Source: Brachynemurus nebulosus (taxonomy: Eukaryota > Arthropoda > Insecta > Neuroptera > Myrmeleontidae). Taken from it: a DNA stretch of 64,000 bases. Made by a program: the position numbers and the translations under genes. The stretch covers positions 5,840,482 through 5,904,481 of the forward strand of contig JAPWDM010000017.1 in assembly GCA_035578155.1 (NCBI GenBank), read 5' to 3'. The notes beneath the pieces were generated by a model. The model ran no database searches. It was given only the letters and a program-made list of their open reading frames with translations, and was not told where the DNA came from. Shown here in pieces: positions 32,833 to 45,732 of the stretch (position 1 is its first letter; each line of letters begins with the position of its first letter).

Positions 32833-35308
32833 TTTATAATCCATTTTAAATAGCTATTATCCATTTTCTATTTTAAATATGTTGTTACGATTTTTTTTAT
32901 ACTTTGTTGAGTAGCGCACTTTTATAACTCACCTGTCTGGAAAATATAGGTTAAATGATCGAACAACCAATTTTGCAAATAAATTTATTGAACAAAATTT
33001 TACGATCTCATTTTATTAAAATACTGGATGCTTCCACTGGTTCCTGTTGTGGGTTTGTTTCAGTCATCTTTGAACCTAAAAAAAAGGAAAATTGAGAACA
33101 TTGTATTAATTTTTATTGTAAATTAAAATCACTGTTAATAAGAAAATATTAATACCAACACAATTGTAATTATATTAAAACAAAGAAATTAAAATCAAAT
33201 TAACTAAAAAGTTACAGTGAAAAAAAAAATAGGTTACAATGTTGACACTTAAAATGTAAACAAGTGAAATGACAGTTAGACGGAAGTGTCAGTAGTGACT
33301 CAAAATCAGCTTTGTAACTAACGCGCAGACGTGGAAGTACCGAAAGAGCTAGAAATTGATCGCGGAGGTGAAATAAGCAAAAAATTGAAAAGACGAGCTC
33401 TCTTTTAGTATATGGTACCCGAACGGCGAAGGTGGTCAGGAAGAAGGAGGCACCTTCGACACATATGAAGGGACAAGCTGTTGTAGCGTATCAGTTGTAC
33501 CGTTATTGGGATTATGGAGCTACAAATTGTTTTAGTATTGTTCCGTATGTAAAAGTTAATTGTAACTTATCTGTTAATTTTTGCTCCGTCAAATTTCTGG
33601 ATTTTTCTACGGAAACCCTTCATTCATCCATTACTGCTGCAAGATTTGTTAAAATTATATTGGAATCTGGACCACGTGGCGAATTTCGTTGTTTGGCTGG
33701 TTGCCGTTGTTTGTGGTATTGGAATGGTTCCATGGTTCAATAAATCTCCTGTTGGAAATAAATTGCTGTTCCGGAATGTGTTCTGAAATGATGAAAGATA
33801 CGAATTTAGATAATGGGAAGATGAGTTCACGTCATATCGGGTCATTTCAGTGAGTACTTTGTTAAACTGAAGTTTTGTTCTAAAAAACGATGAAATAAAA
33901 AAAAATTCAGTGCAAGTAGAACTTTTCTTGTTAGATTTTTGTTATTTACTAAGTATTTTAGATCTAGTCATTTTGTTAATTCATTTTTTTAAACTTTGGA
34001 CGGAAATTGCTACTATCGATCATTGATCAGAAATACGTGTAAAAAGAAAAATATTTAAACTTTCCTGTACAGAATTTGTACGTGATAGAAGCACTCTCCG
34101 TCTAAACTTATGTATGTACTGTAGGTTAACTTGTAATTGAACCAAAATAATTTTATTATTAAGTAAAAATTTTTTACGCCGGCTATATTTACCTAAAACA
34201 AAGGAAATATTATTAATGAAAATTCACAGTTAAATCTTTTATATGCTATTTAAATGAGTTATACTTACCGTTTTAAAAATTTGAGTGGATGAAATTCTAT
34301 TTGACACATGTAATTTTGACATTCATATGAAGGCTCCATTCTGATATTTTTCAAGTTGTCCAATTGAATTTTCATTCCCTCAACATACTGTTATTAACCT
34401 TCTTATAATACAATTTACTACATTTTTTTGCAAATAATAAATCACTTTTTAAGAAAAATAAATCATATCATTGTACAACAAATTTTATGGCTAAAAATGT
34501 ATTGAATCAAGCTAACATTAATAATAATAATTCTGATAGATAGCAATGTTGGTTGTTTATATCACTACAATTATTTTCCAGTTCTAGTTTTTCAGCGTAG
34601 GTATAGTCGTTAACAACTTGAGATTTTTCCGTGTTTTTTTTCTCTAGTACAAAATACGGTGGGGCTCAAAAAAAGTAATTAAGACTTCATGGTTAATTGT
34701 TAGATTTCTTTTGTTAATTTTTTTGTCTCTCAGAGGATCTAACCCCTCACCCCCCCAGTTCTACCAAGCTAGTCGAGTAGCGTCCAGTGTACCACCGAAA
34801 GGGGTAACAATGTTCAGCAAAACCATTTTCCATTTTGTATTTTAAATGCATTTTTGAAACCCATTTTCCATTTTCTATTTTAATTCTATGAACCATTTTT
34901 CCTGCTGGTTCTCCCTTACCTTTTAAAATAACAATGATTAGGAAAATATTAGATGCTATGTCATTTCGAAAACTTCCATGAAACTGAATTAAATATGAGA
35001 ATAAAATCGTTATTCCATTTTCAGTAAACACAATAATAAGTTATTAGAAATACTCCAATAAAGTAGCTAAAACAAAATTACATAAATTATCGAAATATTG
35101 TAAATTTAAAAAAAAATTGCTTAAAACAAGGTCAGTTTTTTTACCATTTAATGACGTTCCGCGTTTTCTTAATTCATTTTGTTAATTAGTTACAATCCAG
35201 GTAGATTAATTTTAGTTGTAAATCAATATAAACACAAAATATTGAATAAAAATAAATAAAATTTTGGTATTTAAAGAGCTGACATTTTGAATTAGTCTGT
35301 TGTGTTGT
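32833..35308. other. 2.5 kb without a supported gene
   Basis: Contains two ATTTTAAAT-type blocks (32,833-32,885 and 34,815-34,890). A moderately GC-rich patch (33,270-33,850) has an open frame of 103 codons from 33,432 that shows no recognisable domain and a codon pattern no better than chance. Otherwise AT rich. Confidence 0.5.
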
Positions 35309-35980
35309 ATACGGTAAAGCCATCTACAGCCATCTATGTAGCATAAATACAATTACTGTTTAGCTGCACAATTATTTAACGTAAATAACGATGGCTGTTT
35401 GAATAAAGCACTCTTAAATTCCACAAAATTAACTTAAATAAATCACTTTTAAGCGCAAAAGTTGCAAAATTTGAAAAAAAATTAAGATAAAAATTTTTAC
35501 ATGGCTATAAAGCTCCTGATTATCGCAATTAGTTGCCCCCGTCGATATCTACAACTCTTGTTTGAACAATTTTTCGATTAAATCAACGGTTTGGCTGTAA
35601 TAAAAATGGCAACTAACGAAAAACTCACACAGTATATGTATAAAATATAAAATATAAAATGGTATATATGTGCATATATGTATAGCTCTTATAGCTCTTA
35701 TGGTTTTCGAGCTATGATACAAACTTACCTTTTTTTAAATGGAATAGTATACTTATTTGTTGATAAAAATTATTCAATAAAGCAACAGAAACAAAAAATA
35801 AAAAAATAAATATTTTTATCTAAAGCTTTTTTTTAAATTTTACAACTTTCGCAGCTTAGAAGTGATTTATTTAAGTGAATTTTGGTGACTTTGAGAGCGC
35901 CTAGTTCAAACAAGCCTCATAATTACGGAAAGTAGGTAAGCGTAATTGTATTTAAGCTACATAGATGGCTTTACCGTATA
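35309..35980. mobile_element. Foldback element, 670 bp, arms about 190 bp
   Basis: ATACGGTAAAGCCATCTA at the left pairs with TAGATGGCTTTACCGTAT at the right, and pairing continues through CACTTAAATAAATCACTTC-type sequence. The loop contains GGTTTGGCTGTAATAAAAAT and ACGAAAAACTCACACAGTAT, phrases shared with 24,605 and 38,910. Confidence 0.85.
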
Positions 35981-35995
35981 GGTTTACCTAGAATC

Positions 35996-36297
35996 CGTAT
36001 AATAAATAGAGTCGTGACATGTCACCCATTTTCTTTCCAAAACAGAGCGGGAAGCTTCGAAATGAATTATCATATGTTTGTGTAAATATTTTGGAGTACA
36101 TAATTATTGTAAATAGGTTATGAATTTATGAACAATTAAAAAAATTTAATTTAATTATTCTTTCTAGGTTAAACTAAATGGTTTTTGTTAAATATTTTTT
36201 AAATTATTTTCAATTAATTTTACCCAACGTTAGACAGAAAATGCCGGAACCAATCAGTGTTCACCACACATGTCATGACTCTATTTATTATAGGGAC
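35996..36297. mobile_element. MITE, about 300 bp
   Basis: CGTATAATAAATAGAGTCGT with GACATGT at the left pairs with ACATGTCATGACTCTATTTA at the right, giving about 28-bp inverted ends. Confidence 0.75.
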
Positions 36298-36577
36298 TCT
36301 ATTTTAATATAAATGAAAATGGCCAAAAAATTAGAAATTTATAATTTCAGCTATTTAACTAGGCAAATTTTATTAATTTTTATTCAATTTTTTGTGTTGA
36401 TATGGATTTATAACTTAAATGTATCTTCTTGGAATGTAATTAAATCAAGTAAGTACTTCATATTATGTAATTATTAAAAATAAGTATAATTTTTAATTTT
36501 AAATGGAAATTATTTTATAGGTTTTAAAAAAAATCACAGAAAAGTCCAATTCGGAAACGAGAATAAAATTTATTTAG

Positions 36578-36799
36578 GAATTAAGAAACTTTGAATGCCT
36601 GTGGAATACAAAATCTTCTTTATTTAAAAATAGAGCCATGCGGGAAACGTCCTATAAAAAAGTCGTAGAAGCAATGATCATATCAGGTGTGCTAGAAGTC
36701 AAATCTAAAATGCGAAATTTAAGTTCAACTTATTATCAGGAAAGAAGAAAAATTGAAAAATCTATGAAATCCGGCAATGGCACCGAGGGAAAATTGTAG
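36578..36799 (+). CDS. MADF/Myb-SANT-like domain, exon-like fragment
   Basis: The 73-codon stretch begins directly after TTATTTAG, which would serve as a 3' splice site, and ends in TAG. It reads ELRNFECLWNTKSSLFKNRA, then SYKKVVEAM, VKSKMRNLSSTYYQERRKIE and KSGNGTE. The order (C-L-W near the N-terminus, K-x-K-x3-L in the middle, Y-x2-E-x2-K-I and KSG at the end) matches MADF domains (Adf-1 type DNA binding). The first short helix would lie upstream; reading on there meets TAG at the proposed splice site. MADF proteins are both host regulators and the second protein of PIF/Harbinger transposons, and I cannot decide between these. No partner exon was found. Confidence 0.55.
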   Translation, partial: ELRNFECLWNTKSSLFKNRAMRETSYKKVVEAMIISGVLEVKSKMRNLSSTYYQERRKIEKSMKSGNGTEGKL

Positions 36800-37037
36800 A
36801 ACACGTCGACATACCGTAGCTTTCATGTTTGCCGGAAAAAATAAACAATCTTATTCTATGAAAAATGTATTTTATTTTATATCCTGAAAAATTTTAAATA
36901 ATAATCAAAATGAAATAATTAACGATAATATGACAAGTGGTCATCCAGCAAATAAAGTATACCAAGAAAATGATCCATAATCGTTTGGTTACAAAGTAAA
37001 ATAAAAAAATTTCGCAGTTTTGTAAGATACTAAAATA

Positions 37038-37242
37038 CAGTTGATTTTCGGAGATTGTCCAATCAAAAATTGTCAATATTGCAGTGATAGGAATTTAAAC
37101 ATCGTATGTTTACGTCACACGAATACTGCAAGCACACAATTTTCGTGAATAAATTGTTCGTGTGACGTAAACATACAATGTTTAAATCCCTAACACTGAA
37201 ATATGGACAATTTGCGATTAGACAATCTCCGAAAGTCCACTG
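37038..37242. mobile_element. pogo-type MITE, 205 bp, TA target
   Basis: Begins CAGTTGATTTTCGGAGATTG and ends with CAATCTCCGAAAGTCCACTG, each directly next to TA. The arms include GTATGTTTACGTCACACGAA and pair over almost 90 bases, leaving a loop of about 25. The CAGT start and TA duplication match the Tigger/pogo group. Confidence 0.9.
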
Positions 37243-37427
37243 TACGCTGTCAATGGGTTGTGGCACACAGCTTTCTCGTACTCGTAAAAGCACCTTGGTA
37301 ATTTAATGCCCAATATATCTTTGTGTAATTTAATATAGGTATATAAATTAATAAAAATAAATAAACAAAACGATTCATAAAAAATTGAGCGAAATGGGGC
37401 TAGCAGTAAATAAGATATTGACATTTA

Positions 37428-37733
37428 ATGGGATTTCATGGTACTGCCGTGGATACTATTACTCCGAATGCAATGAAATTTGTAGGGGACCATCGAGGAA
37501 GCAGACCGCATAATTTCTGATAATTTCATAAAAATGAATTGAATAGTTCAGAAGTTATGCCACTTGGTGCAATTTAATATATTAATGGAATGACATGGTA
37601 GCGACGTAGCTACCGTTGCTGCGATTTAGATTAAATTCATAGGGGACCATCTGGAAACCAAACTGCATAATTTCTAAAAATTTCATTGCAAACAAGCGAA
37701 TAGTTCAGAAGTTATGTCACTTGGTGCAAACTG
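37428..37733. repeat. Tandem pair, period about 160
   Basis: Two units share TTAATGG, ATAGGGGACCATC-type, CATAATTTCT and AATAGTTCAGAAGTTATG(C/T)CACTTGGTGCAA in the same order. The pair ends in ACACACAGACGGACAGACACC, a tail type common to insect repeats. Confidence 0.8.
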
Positions 37734-38349
37734 GTGACACACAGACGGACAGACACCAAACCAAAATTATTCAGGAAGCTCTAAAACGTAAAATTTGCGT
37801 AAAAAATTTTATTTTGGTAAAAATTTGCTATAGTAGGTAGCCTTGGAAGCAATAAAACAATTAGGCAATTTGATTTCACACTAAAGTAATTAGAATTAAG
37901 AAAACTATACTTTAAATATATTTATTTATTATATTTTATTTAGGAAGTGGTTGTAATTAAATAAAATTTGTGTAATTTTATTAAAAACTTTATTAAATAC
38001 TGTCGTTTTTATAATATGGAGAACCGTTTTAATACAGAACATGTTTTAAAGATGTTAAAATTGTAATAAAATTGGCGATTATTTTGAACTTTGAACAATC
38101 TTTACTAAAGGCGTTCTTACTGGAAAAGAAATTAGGATTATATAAGTATTTGTTTAAAATACATGTCTTAGAGACATATTGTTATACGGTTATTGTTATA
38201 TATAAGGCAATCTCGAAAAATGTTGTATTAAAATATTTTTTGGACAATTATTTTACTTTTAAAAAAAAAAAAAAAAAAAAAATCGTTTAATAATTTGACA
38301 AATGACACCTGTGCCTAATCTATGTCCGCCATCATTTAGTTTTGGAAAT
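37734..38349. other. AT-rich intergenic with A23 run
   Basis: A homopolymer A run at 38,261-38,283 could be the tail of a retroposed copy, but no body is recognisable. Confidence 0.4.
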
Positions 38350-39038
<689 letters not shown>

Positions 39039-39044
39039 TTTAAT

Positions 39045-39360
39045 ATAGCGAGTAAAAAGAGTATATACCTTTGTCGCAGTACCTGCATAACATAGCGAAT
39101 TTCCGATCATAAAAGATACTTTTTCTCGAAAATCCGCTTACCTAGAAAAATGGTTCAAAATGTATCTACTGTGATTTTCTTCGTTCCTTACCACAATTTA
39201 AAAAAAAAATTGGAAAATTTTTGTAAAAAACTCATTTTCTGAGGTTTCCGGAATCGTACGTGTCTGGCTGGAGAACTCATCCAAGATTTTTGGACTTCCA
39301 ACATTTTACTGTTTTATTATATTCAAATCCTAAGGGTATCCTATTATTATAACAAATTTC
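39045..39360. repeat. Diverged copy of the CXC-element interior (52,040-52,395)
   Basis: Shares CCTGCATAACATAGCGAATT, CGTGTCTGGCT and the later AATCCTA(A/G)G block with the sequence upstream of the CXC gene. The coding part itself is lost after a few codons into the microsatellite. Confidence 0.65.
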
Positions 39361-39735
39361 ATCCGAAAGTGAATTTCTCGGAAATATTAGCAATCAAATT
39401 TTCGAAAATTCGAAAGTAATTTAAAATAGAAATACTCCTCACTACATAAAATTTTGTATTATGGAATATTTCGATTTTAAAAAACGTCCTTCAAACTTCT
39501 GATTCAAATTCTTAGTAGAAATGCTGTAAAATAGATAAAATTTTTATCTTTTAATAGGAAATTTGTTGTAAAGTTATTTTTTATTTAATTTATGGCGAAT
39601 GAAAATATTAATTAAATCAGAATTCTGATACTTATTACGTGAAAAATGTGTTCTACTTCATTATTATCCAAGAATAAATTCAACAAAATTTCTGATTTCT
39701 CGCTCATGACATGGTTGACATATTTATACGTACTA
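39361..39735. other. AT-rich intergenic
   Basis: No feature seen. Confidence 0.5.
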
Positions 39736-39765
39736 TAATTTGTGTAAGGAATTCCTTTATTAAAT

Positions 39766-41533
39766 ACTAGCTCTACTCGCGACGTCGTTCCGCATAAAAT
39801 AGATGAAAAGTATATAAGTATAATCATTATAAAGCATTTGTAGAAAACAATAGTTTTGCGTAATGCATTCACATGCTCAAAATGATTTTTGTATTTTCCC
39901 GAGGGAAAGAAACATTTCCCTGTAATAAAAAGTATCCTAAATGTTGACGCAGGTAATAAGTTACCACCACACAAATTTCATAAAAATCCGTTCAAAAGTT
40001 TTTGCGTAATATGTGCACATATTCAAAATGGTTTTTCTATTTTCCCGTGGGGATGAAACACTTTTCCGGAATAAAAAGTATCTCAGATGTTAACTCAGAT
40101 AATAATTTATCACCACACCAAATTGCATCAAAATCCGTTCAATAGTTTTTGCGTAATGTGTGCATATGATTAACATGATTTTTCCATTTTCCCGTTGGAA
40201 TTAGATATTTTCCCGGAGTAAAAAGTATCTCAGATGTTGATCCAGGTAATAAGTTATCAGCACCTCAAATTTTATTAAAATCCCTCCAGTAATTTTTGCG
40301 TGATGCGTGAACAGACACATACACACAGAGAGAGAGAGACAGACAGACAGACAAAAAATTTAATAATCGTTGTTTTGATCTCTACATTGATAACTATTTA
40401 CAGTAACAGAAAAATTTTTAAAAAGTATTCCATGTACAGAAACGGTTTTCTTATAGTTGTATTATATGTATAGATTACCTATTAATGGCTTCTTTATTTA
40501 AAATGTTAATTTTTTTCAAATTTAATTGCCCCCTGTTCTAAAAAGTATATATTTTTTAAAATTTTATAAAATTTCTTATGAAATTGTAGTTCTTATTATA
40601 CAATTTAATTTTCAAGGAAAAATGTATTAAAACATGAACATTTAATAATGTAGTGTTAGTACTTGTGTAGTAGTGGCGCTCTTAACGGCACTTAACTACA
40701 GTTATATATTTAAATTTGAATACATCCCTGTAATTTTTATTGTTTAATTGTTTGACACAAATCATGAACACAAACAAAATAATATTAAAATAATTTATTT
40801 ATATTGGTAAAATATGGTTAAAAAGTTAAAAAAAGTAAATGTTTTTTGTGGTTATTTTTATTGCTATGCTAAGGTAAAATCAAAAAACCTAGGAAAATTT
40901 AATATATAATTAATTTTTTTTAAATATTTTTAGGTGTAAAATATTTTTACTAGCTGTGAATATGTTTTTTGTACGTTTTAACATTTTGACATGGAACTCA
41001 GTTATGAAATATCAATCTCAACCTTATTTTGATGACACCACCAGTCCTGAAAACTGCTTTACGGTCATGAAAAAGTTCTTTGTGAGTTCCAGAAAAAAAC
41101 CAACCTAGTTGATCTTTTAATATAATACTTAGTGAACTGTATTGTGCTATTCGTTATTTAAAACGAAAAATTATATACTTACGTTACGTTATAGTCTACT
41201 TTTTACCCGGAGAAAACATTTTATTTCTGTGGGAAAATGAAAGTACTTTTTATACTTTCGAACTAGATGTCATAATTTCAAAAGCCACGAATGGAAGGGC
41301 TGAGTGGGTTCCAGCACACACTACGCCGTCACAAGTATGGGCACACCTTGACTCAAGGTATGTCTACACTTTTGACGCGGTATTGTATTTAATGTTTTGA
41401 TACGTTGCCGTGTTAAACGTATGGGCACCCCTTAGGTTAAAATGTACCCATACTTTTGACGACGTACAATGTACTAAAACCAGCTTAGCCCTTCTATTGC
41501 AACGCGGGCGAAGCCGTGGGTAAATGCTAGTTA
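39766..41533. mobile_element. Helitron-like unit with CTAG at both ends
   Basis: The left end reads CTAGCTCTACTCGCGACGTC and the right end GGCGAAGCCGTGGGTAAATG followed by CTAG. Each, read outward, has a short GC palindrome about ten bases before CTAG, the pattern of a Helitron 3' terminus. Having it at both ends in inverted order is odd and could mean two truncated copies back to back. No Rep/helicase coding sequence is present. The right 250 bases share the GACGCGGTA phrases with 6.1-7.1 kb. Confidence 0.5.
39858..40312. repeat. Three tandem units of about 150 bp in the Helitron-like unit
   Basis: Each unit contains TTTTCCCG, AAAAAGTATC, CAGATGTT or AAATGTTGA, TTATCACCACAC-like and TTTTTGCGTAATGTGTGC-like phrases. 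The third is followed by CACAGAGAGAGAGAGACAGA and further CAGA units. Such arrays are frequent in insect non-autonomous elements. Confidence 0.85.
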
Positions 41534-42179
41534 ACAATGAAAGCTATTAAATTTCACTTCTTAGTAAGAATAAATAATTTTTAAATACCCGCATCCGCAT
41601 CACATCTGCAGATGTATTCAAATATCACATCCGCAACAATCATTATATGGGTTGTTCTACTTTTTAGGTCTCAACTATAAAAAAAAAAAAAAAAAAAAAA
41701 ATAGAGAAAGCCATTTAGTAGATTTCATGCGACTAGAATGTAGGAAAATTATCATAGATTCGGTATCTGCAGACCAGTAGCCCGGTTTCATATTAAAGCC
41801 AATATTTTTTGGCGAATTACTGAATCCAGACAGAAAAAAATGTTTAAATTAAATTTAAATAATAAAGTTGGAGTTTCGTACGAACTTGCATAGAGTGAAC
41901 ATCATTGTCAAATATTGTCATTATATTAACGTAAATTTGTTTAATTATACATTATTTTCTCTATTTAAAAATTTCTAATGTGTACTGATATGTTAGTTAA
42001 GACATAAGAACAGCCAAAGTGTTATTGTTTAATGAAAATATCAGTGAAAAACTGTTAAAACTGTATAAAATAACCCATAGTAATAAGGGTAATAAGTGTA
42101 CATTATTAAACTCTTTGTTTATCTCAAATGTCATTGTTTTAAAATAAATAAACACTAGAATTAATCAACATCTTTCAAT
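41534..42179. other. AT-rich, with A25 run at 41,677
   Basis: No gene. It may include part of the LINE 5' region, whose exact start I cannot place. Confidence 0.4.
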
Positions 42180-42364
42180 ATAGACGTGAAACCGCTAAGT
42201 GTCGTGTGGCGCAGTGTGTAACGACGCGGCGTACCAAAATTGTTCAGTTTATAATTGCACATTCGTATGTTCAAAACTAAGTGTTAACATAAATTTAATA
42301 GTGATCTTTTTCCTTCAAATCAGTATTTTGTGTATTATTCTTTAATTTCTTTTTTTAATTAAAT

Positions 42365-43236
42365 ATGGCTAATGTAACGGGCTTGTGTGAAATTTTAAAG
42401 GATTTTCGTAATGATATTACAACTAAATTGAACATTTTAGATGATAAAATTGGAAAAACAAACGATGTATGTAATATGTTTCTTAATAAACTGGGTGAGT
42501 TTGAGAATGAAGTTAAAGAAATTAAACAACAAAATTCTATCCAGTGCACTTGCCAGTCAGAATAAAAAAATTAGTTTACTAGAGTCGGAATTACGTAAAA
42601 ATAATTTGATTATATATGGCTTAGGCGATTCATTAATAGATAATAATTACAAATCTGTAGAAGATATAATTATTGAATTTATAAAGGATACTTTAAAAAT
42701 TGAATTGAACTCAAATGATATTTCAAAATGTTTTCGCCTTGGTTATCGAAAATCTATGAAAGCTAAGCCAATCTTAGTTAGTTTTACTACTTTTAAAAAA
42801 AGATCGGAAGTTTTCCAGTCTCGAAGATTATTAACAGGGTTGTCTATATCCATTAATGAGGATTTTTCACCAGAGATTCGCAGAATTCGTGCTGAACTTC
42901 ACCCATTTTACTTAAAATTTAAAAATGACAATTGTAAGGTGTCGATCAAATTGGATAAACTTTACTTGAACGGTAAATGGTATACTCTGGAAGAATTAAA
43001 AAAAAATGAATATAAACATTCAACAGAAAAACGACAAAAAACGTTTAATTTCATCCCCTGAAAATACTGAGACTGATACGATTTCTATGTCACAGTCTGC
43101 CCTATTAAAAACAAATGACAAATCAACAAAAATAAGAAAACTATCTTCTACACAGTCTGGAACTTTAGATAGATTTATTCTTAGTGACAGTCAGCATAAT
43201 ATGACACGATCCAATAGGGAATATGCATGTTTTTGA
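42365..43236 (+). pseudogene. LINE ORF1: coiled coil and RRM-like RNA-binding protein, frameshifted
   Basis: Translation starts MANVTGLCEILKDF with a heptad-like N-terminal region (KLNILDDKIGKT and LGEFENEVKEIKQQ), consistent with a trimerising coiled coil. Near 42,560 the frame shifts and continues with KNNLIIYGL, the CFRLGYR turn, KPILVSFTTFKKRSEVF and SISINEDFSPEIRRIRAEL. This resembles the RRM plus C-terminal domain of L1-type ORF1 proteins. A second shift near 43,050 leads to a Ser/Thr-rich tail ending REYACF. ORF1 proteins bind LINE RNA and act as nucleic-acid chaperones in the cytoplasm and nucleus. It is broken by two frameshifts. Confidence 0.75.
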
Positions 43237-43703
43237 GAAAATTGTGAAACATTTTTTAGAATATTCTATACATGTCATAAATTCTTATGACAGTTCTTTT
43301 TGTTTGATTAATTTTAGTTTTCATAACGAAATTAATGTAAATTATCTACCTTAAATAAAATTTCCGCCAAAACGGTACATTTGAGCAATGAGCGATCCAA
43401 TTGGTTGTGACGTTTAATGTATAAATTTCACCAAATATGCCAAATATATATACTGAATGAAATAAAGGTATAACATTGAGTACCATAAATAATAGGATAC
43501 ACTCTATAAACTTTGTCACTGATACGAAAACATATCAAATAGAATAAAAATTAATTTTTGAATATTTAAAAATATTTTGTAACTTGTCAAAATCAATACT
43601 TATTATTGTTAAAATAAATTGATTTAGGTAACTAGGAAAATATTAAATATTGGTCATTATTTTTTTAAAACAGAGTTGCTATGAAAAAAAAAATATTCAT
43701 TTT
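43237..43703. other. Sequence between ORF1 and the nested transposon
   Basis: Non-coding, AT rich. With 45,239-45,732 it makes about 960 bases that are too long for an ordinary ORF1-ORF2 spacer, so an older nested insertion is possible. Confidence 0.45.
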
Positions 43704-45238
43704 GCGTTATTCATAGACGATTTAAGATAAATCTAAGATCAATCTTAGCTAAGATAAAACTTAACTTATTCATAGACGACTTTAGGTCGGTTTTAACGCT
43801 AAGTTCAATCTTATCTCTTACTTAAATTTAAAATAAGCAAATGGTCGACTTAAGTCCATCTTAAATATATTTTTACATGGAATTTTTTGACATTTGAACA
43901 TTTTATCAAATTTGAAAGAACTTTTTCGAATAAAAATATAAAATATACGTAATTAAATATCTATATTAAGTATTGACGTAATAAATATTTTAAATGTAAG
44001 TAAATTAAAAGAAAAATTGAATCAAATTAACTTAGTTTTATAAGTAATTCAACCTCTAAATATTTTCAGGTGCAAAAAAGTTTTCATGTATGACGAAAAT
44101 ATCGATTTGCAGCATGTATTTGACGAAAAACTTACAATTTTATAGATAACTAATTAAAAGATATGTGCAAAAACAGAAAAACTAAGGAATTATTACGTAC
44201 TTCTGTGTGCTTCTGTGATAGAATATTTTGACTTTCTACTTACATTTTTTGTGTAACAGACGTATTTTTTTTAATGTAAATTATAAACCAAACGGTAGTT
44301 TAACATAATATTTTACCATACTTTAGTTAATCTTAATTTATTATTACATTTTTTTTAGTTGTTTTTCATACTGAAATGTTAAAAATTATCGGAAGCACAC
44401 TGGAATTATTTAATGTTTTAGGCCTTTAAGTACCGCAGTTTATGTTTAAAATTATAAAAATCTAAATCATTGACAAAGTTTATATCTATTTTATACTTCT
44501 TTTGTAACAATTTTTAATAAATCAACAAATATTTTAGTATATAATTTATATTTTATTGTAACTTTATAAGTCACTCAGATTACATAAAACTGATGATATA
44601 AAAAACAGAACAAATATAATACAATTATGTCTGTTTACACACATTACATGTTTTAAAGACAATTCACATTTTTAAAAAAAATAATATTAAAATAATCACA
44701 TGATACCACCTATTTTATGAAATTTTAAATTTAATAGCGACCACGTCTTTACGTTCTGCATTTTAAACAAACAAACTATACTTAGGTACTATACTACGTA
44801 CTGACATATTCTAAAACAGTTTAAAATAATATTTACAACAAAGAAATTTAAATTTCCAATAAACAAATTTTTCCGTTAATATTGTTATTTATTATAAATT
44901 AAATTAAAATACATAACTATGTATACTTTTGTATTATTTTATTAATTACGGCAAAAATATTAAAAATTTTAATTATTTACTGATAGAATTTTCATTAATT
45001 TAAATATTTCGCGCTACTACTATTCAAATATTTTTCGTTTCTCTGATTGCTTTCAATTGGTGAATAATTGTAAAGCTTGTATACACCTCACAATGTATCA
45101 TTATAACTAACTTCAAGCTTGTTTCTACTAGGACAATTTTAAAATCTGTCTATGAATTGTAATGTTAAGTTAAATCTTAGTGTTAACTTTGCTAAGTTCA
45201 ATCTAAGAATTATCTTAAATTCTCTCTATGAATAGCGC
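43704..45238. mobile_element. DNA transposon nested in the LINE, 1.53 kb
   Basis: The left GCGTTATTCATAGACGATTT with AAGATAAATCTAAGAT pairs with the right ATTCTCTCTATGAATAGCGC over about 90 bases. TCATT occurs just outside both ends but not in identical register. The interior has no open frame worth naming, so this is a non-autonomous copy. The superfamily is not determined. Confidence 0.8.
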
Positions 45239-45732
45239 TCATTGATTTTAATTTTTGAAAAAATTCGTAAGAGGAAACATTCTTAAAAATTAAATTGAAA
45301 ATTAATTATTTAATTCATTAACTATTTAATATATTTTCTAAATTTTATTCGTCAAAAAAATTAAAATATTGGCAGATATGGAAAGCAGTGGAGAATAAAC
45401 GATTAGATTTTTGATATTATCAGAAGCAGTGCCATCTACAGAATGAATTATATAACAATGCTGCTGGCCTGGGTGGTAATAACTTTCTTATTTTAATATC
45501 TTTAAGTGACGTCAGCGCGCCAAATTGTGATGTTTAAATAATGATAATGTAAAATGAAAAATCATTTTTTTATTTTTCTGAAATAAAGGCGCAAATTGTA
45601 CTCATAATATATTTTTGTGATTTTTTGACATCAACTTAAACTATTTTTGAAATAAATGAAAAATATGCATATTCCCTATTCATTGACAAATATAGACATA
45701 CACTGTAAATAAAAAAACTTGCCTCTGTAACT
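45239..45732. other. Sequence between the nested transposon and ORF2
   Basis: Non-coding, AT rich. The short spacer before the ORF2 ATG probably belongs to the LINE. Confidence 0.45.

Noticed and set aside
33432..33743. 103-codon frame MVRKKEAPSTH...
   Set aside because: No recognisable domain, no family resemblance, and no supporting context; kept as unassigned intergenic.
39858..40312. Possible CRISPR-like array (three regular units)
   Set aside because: Units are contiguous diverged tandem repeats of about 150 bp without spacers, in eukaryotic DNA.
42200..42240. Second A-box-like stretch (GTGGCGCAGTGTGTAACG)
   Set aside because: No B box or acceptor stem; more likely LINE leader sequence.
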